64,000 nucleotides of DNA from Elysia crispata (Eukaryota; Mollusca; Gastropoda; Plakobranchidae): the NCBI GenBank assembly GCA_033675545.1, contig JAWDGP010000465.1, forward strand, positions 1 through 64,000, written 5' to 3'. The position numbers and the translations under genes were made by a program. This document shows, piece after piece, positions 60,420-64,000 of the stretch. Positions within the stretch are counted from its first letter, which is position 1. Each line of letters starts with the position of its first letter. The notes below the pieces were generated by a model. It worked only from the letters and a program-made list of their open reading frames with translations, was not told where the DNA came from and did not search any database.

Positions 60420-63400
60420 ACGGGGTTGTCAGGAAAGATGGATACTTATTTGTCAACTTATTTATTTAATACCATCTCTCACTCCGAGGATGATGTCATG
60501 TTTATTTGTTAACAATACAAGTCATGCAGTTGCTTCATTCGTGATGACATTCTTCGCATGGGCGTGATCAAACTGGCGTCGATGTCAATTGTTATTCCTA
60601 ACTGAACATATTTTTTTAAAATCTAAATAGTATCTCTACATCTTATTCACATAGGTTAAACATTTACTATACCGAAATTTCAGATTAATTGCAGTGATTC
60701 TGTCAGTTCTAAGACAGTGTAGTGACAAAAGTTCTACAAGATTTCGATAGGGTATGTGAATTGTAAAGGCTTGGATATCGACCTCTAGATCTATGTTGTT
60801 TTTCTACACAACTGATCTCATAAAGATTGATAGATGTACTTGATTCAGAACCTTACCGCCACCTCCATCTACATCTGTACGAAATTGTATAGGCCTATGT
60901 ATTTCACCTTGCACACATAAGAAAGGTTAAGAAATCTAGACTTCTACCGCTCAATAAGTGCGTACAACTTGTCTAGAATCTAGAGCAGTGGCTATGGGCT
61001 TAACTAAAAAAATTAAGATGACTGTAACAAGTGTGGAAACAGCAGGCTGGAGCCAGTGAAGGATTTTCATTGAGCCCCTAGGCCCTCCTCAAGAGATTCT
61101 GCTCCTACTGTTCTAGATCTACAGTAATTCGAAAATGAATCCTACTCCCAGAAAACAGTGTTCTTAGCCTATCAAGTTTGCATTTGATATTAGTTTAAAA
61201 TTGATTTAAAAGTATTATACACGGCTTGGAATCAAGAAAATCCAAGCAAAGAGAGCTTTTCATGATTCTGGTGAAAAAAAAAAACAAAACAAAAAAACCT
61301 ACAGGGATGATGGTTATTCTGGGGAAAAAAAAAGAAATTGCTAAAAAATAACCCAAAAGCCAGAGGTCTTGGTTATTCTGGAGAAGAATAAATACCGACA
61401 TGGGGCGGCCCCCCCCCCAAAAAAAAAAAAAAAAAAAAAAAACTTGCACGAGAATAACCCAAAGACCAGAGTTTTGGGTTAATCTGGTGCAATTCACCAG
61501 GATTACCCTTTCCTTTTTTTTTCTTTTTGACCTTTTTGTGTTTACTTATTGAGTTAAAAAAAGTCGTCGAAAAGCAATTTTCATGAGGATTAATACTTTG
61601 TGTCTGCGGCAACCTTTTGTTATTTCACGTTTGTGATTTAAGTTTTAATCCTAGTCAGCTCAACAGTATATCGCCATTTCTATGCAGTCCATATTGAACT
61701 CGTGTGATAACGTCCGTCTTGATTTCCGGCCCTCACCTGCGGAGTATAAACCAGTCTCAGTTGGTTTTTGGGTTGTTTTTTTTTTGCCAGTGAATATACA
61801 TGTATATTGTAAAATAGAACGATTTTAGCTAAAGAACAACAAAAAAAAAAAATTCTTCCAGTCTGTAAAGTTTACGCTGTTTCTAACTTAAGATATAATC
61901 TCGAAAATATAGTTTAAATCAAGGTTATTACAACATCAGCCGGCATTTTAGTTTGAACATACAGGATCTCTGGAGACGTTCATCAAGACCGATGTGTTGC
62001 TGTCTTGTTTGGTAGAACTTACTTACATCTAACGTGGCTGAGTGGGTCCTCATCTTTGTAGATGCTCATTTTTATTTGGGTTGACTGTGGAAGGCTTTGA
62101 AATGTAAACCATGCAACATGATAAACTGATGTTATATAATTGAGCACTACAACATCCTAAAAGCCAAAAGATTTTATCCGGCAACGTAATTTTACTGCAC
62201 AGATTACCTCCTAAAATCTAAAAAAAAATCATAATCTTTGTAGACAACAATTTCATATTAAATTTATGTACTCGACTCGGCTTACTGAGGGGGGTGTAAC
62301 TCTATTGATGTATTAAAAAAAATAACTAGGTTAATAAATCCAAGGGTTCTTTTCCTCTGATAAAACTCATGATTATCATTATTCATAGTAGAATTTGTTT
62401 GTTCAAGCTGAAGTTGTTTGCGAAAATAATACTTTGGAATAAGACCGGTGACTTGGAATTCAAAGAAAATTGTATAAGTTTTATGTTAGCTACTAATTTT
62501 CGTATACTTTACCTCTTGTTGACTTTCTACTTTCTTGAAAGACGTAGGCTACTTTCTTTAATTCTTATTCTTGGTCCATCATGCATGCTTTAATTCAGGA
62601 TCTTGAATTAGTTGATGTGCAGAATTGAAAAAAAAATCAGGTACAGATGTCAAACCTTCTCTTAAGTAATATGATTGTAAAATAACTTACAATACCGGCC
62701 TATTAAAAAATGCGAATTTTATGAACGAAAACAGTGAAGGGCGAGATATACAGTAACTTATATAGGAAGTTGAAAAGGGCCAGAAACCCCCATATAACTC
62801 GGGCTGCGGGCCTCACACATGCTAAGTCCTAGTTCTGTGGCTATGAGTTTAGTTTGTGGATGTAAGACCTTGAGGAACTCTTGGAAACCTGTCATTAGGT
62901 GCTACTAAAACAATGTTTCCATAACTGACAACACCGATATTGTCCAAAGCTTACTGTCTTTATCATGTCCACTCCGGGATAGTTGTTTACCTCTGACACA
63001 ATTCAGATTATTCTATATAATATATCGACCATTCTAACCGCTCAACGTTTAATCATGGCAACTATGTCTTGAAGGAAGAAAGAAAAAAAAAATTTTCTCT
63101 GACCGGCGAAGATTTGAATGACTGAAATCGCACATTTTAACCGTATTGATTAAAAAAAAAATTGTTTCATTGAAAAGTAAAAAATTGTACTGTAAGCAGT
63201 AAAATGTATTAACGTCTATAATGTTTTTACATTATTTTGTCAAGGTTTCTGGTGTAGATCAGAAAGTTAGACCAAACTAAAATAACATTACCATGAAATG
63301 GAACACATCCACATATATATAAATTATAAATAATTATTTTTATATATATATATACACATATATTCCAGAGCCGCTCATAGTATAGTTTTAAAATATATAA

Positions 63401-64000
63401 TATAGAACCTTGAGACAATGTAAATTTTTTTTAACGTTGTCATGAAGACATTCTTTAAATAAGGCAGACATCTCAAGCAAAAGAAAAAAAAAAGTAAACA
63501 AAAACTGATATCAATCTTTCACCGAGACCATAATGTAGTGTTCGACCTGCTCTTCACTGAACAAAAAATGCCAAACAGACACAATCACATTGGAAAAGAA
63601 ACTAAGGGCACGGGTTTTTGAAAATGTATATAGGTTATCCTGGATTGCTAAAGCTTATAATTATTCTAGATCTAGATCTGTGCAAGTCAAAACAGTTGCA
63701 AGTTAATAAAATAGCTAAAATTCTATGTTTCTAAGGTTCCTTGTTGTCAATGAAAGGATCCGACTGATATCTAAATCATAAAACAGTATAAAGTATGAAA
63801 CTCGTGCTAAAGAAGCAGAAGTGGTTTTTACATCCGCAACCACCGCTCCGGAAGAAAAGGCGACGATGACAGCTGTTCTTAAAATGTTGACCAATCAAAT
63901 CATTTCTACTTTTCTGCACAGAACACCAAATACAATACAGATACATGCTGGAATTGTTTTGCTTTTCATAAATTCACTGCCCTTACAGTGAATTCTCTTT
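60420..64000. other. No supported gene at the right edge
   Basis: AT-rich sequence with short chance frames, an AT tract near 63313-63362 and a TCTAGATCTAGATCT word near 63666-63680. If the minus-strand candidate gene is real, this would be its intron sequence. Confidence 0.5.
61346..61490. repeat. Pair of small fold-back repeats
   Basis: Two related segments (about 61349-61382 and 61455-61488) each contain AATAACCCAAA, a short spacer and its near-complement TTGGTTATT or TTTGGGTTAAT. They flank a C9A22 homopolymer stretch. Possibly a fragment of a fold-back element. Confidence 0.4.

Overview
This is a window of an animal nuclear genome. It has spliced genes with GT-AG introns, AT-rich intergenic DNA, and a very high load of microsatellites and minisatellites. 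Long (GA)n/(CT)n tracts, CTGT repeats and many scattered TCTAGATCTAGA words point to a lophotrochozoan, most likely a gastropod mollusc. The phylum is an inference from repeat style and was not tested by a database search.

Two protein genes can be read exon by exon, both on the + strand. The first (576-7404) has five exons, all introns in phase 0, and encodes mitochondrial ribosomal protein bL20m (MRPL20, 158 aa). The second (13616-47434) has eight coding exons spread over about 34 kb. It encodes a 685-aa type I membrane C-type lectin: signal peptide, one C-type lectin-like domain, a Thr/Ser-rich stalk, one transmembrane helix and a 390-residue cytoplasmic tail. The tail carries YxxP, YxN, an ITIM-like motif and a proline-rich block. 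Its plan resembles layilin/chondrolectin receptors, with a much longer signalling-type tail.

The 26-kb first intron of the lectin gene (13695-39735) holds no recognisable gene. It is filled with (CT)n, (GA)n, (AT)n and trinucleotide arrays, a 42-bp, a 66-bp and a roughly 65-bp-core minisatellite, a tRNA-derived SINE and a few short coding-like relics. Intron 7 contains a decayed Tigger/pogo DNA transposon with both terminal inverted repeats, inserted in an (AT)n tract. Smaller retroelement relics lie around MRPL20.

Downstream of the lectin stop, about 8 kb of AT-rich sequence ends at a strong poly(A) signal near 55215 and may be a long 3' UTR. On the opposite strand, two phase-compatible open segments (60312-60101 and 58548-58379), with a poly(A) signal at 56882-56877, suggest the 3' end of a convergent gene of unknown function. 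A 24-bp minisatellite would lie in its 3' UTR. The two convergent ends are separated by a (CT)82 microsatellite and an (AT)n tract. The rest of the right edge (60.4-64 kb) shows no supported gene.
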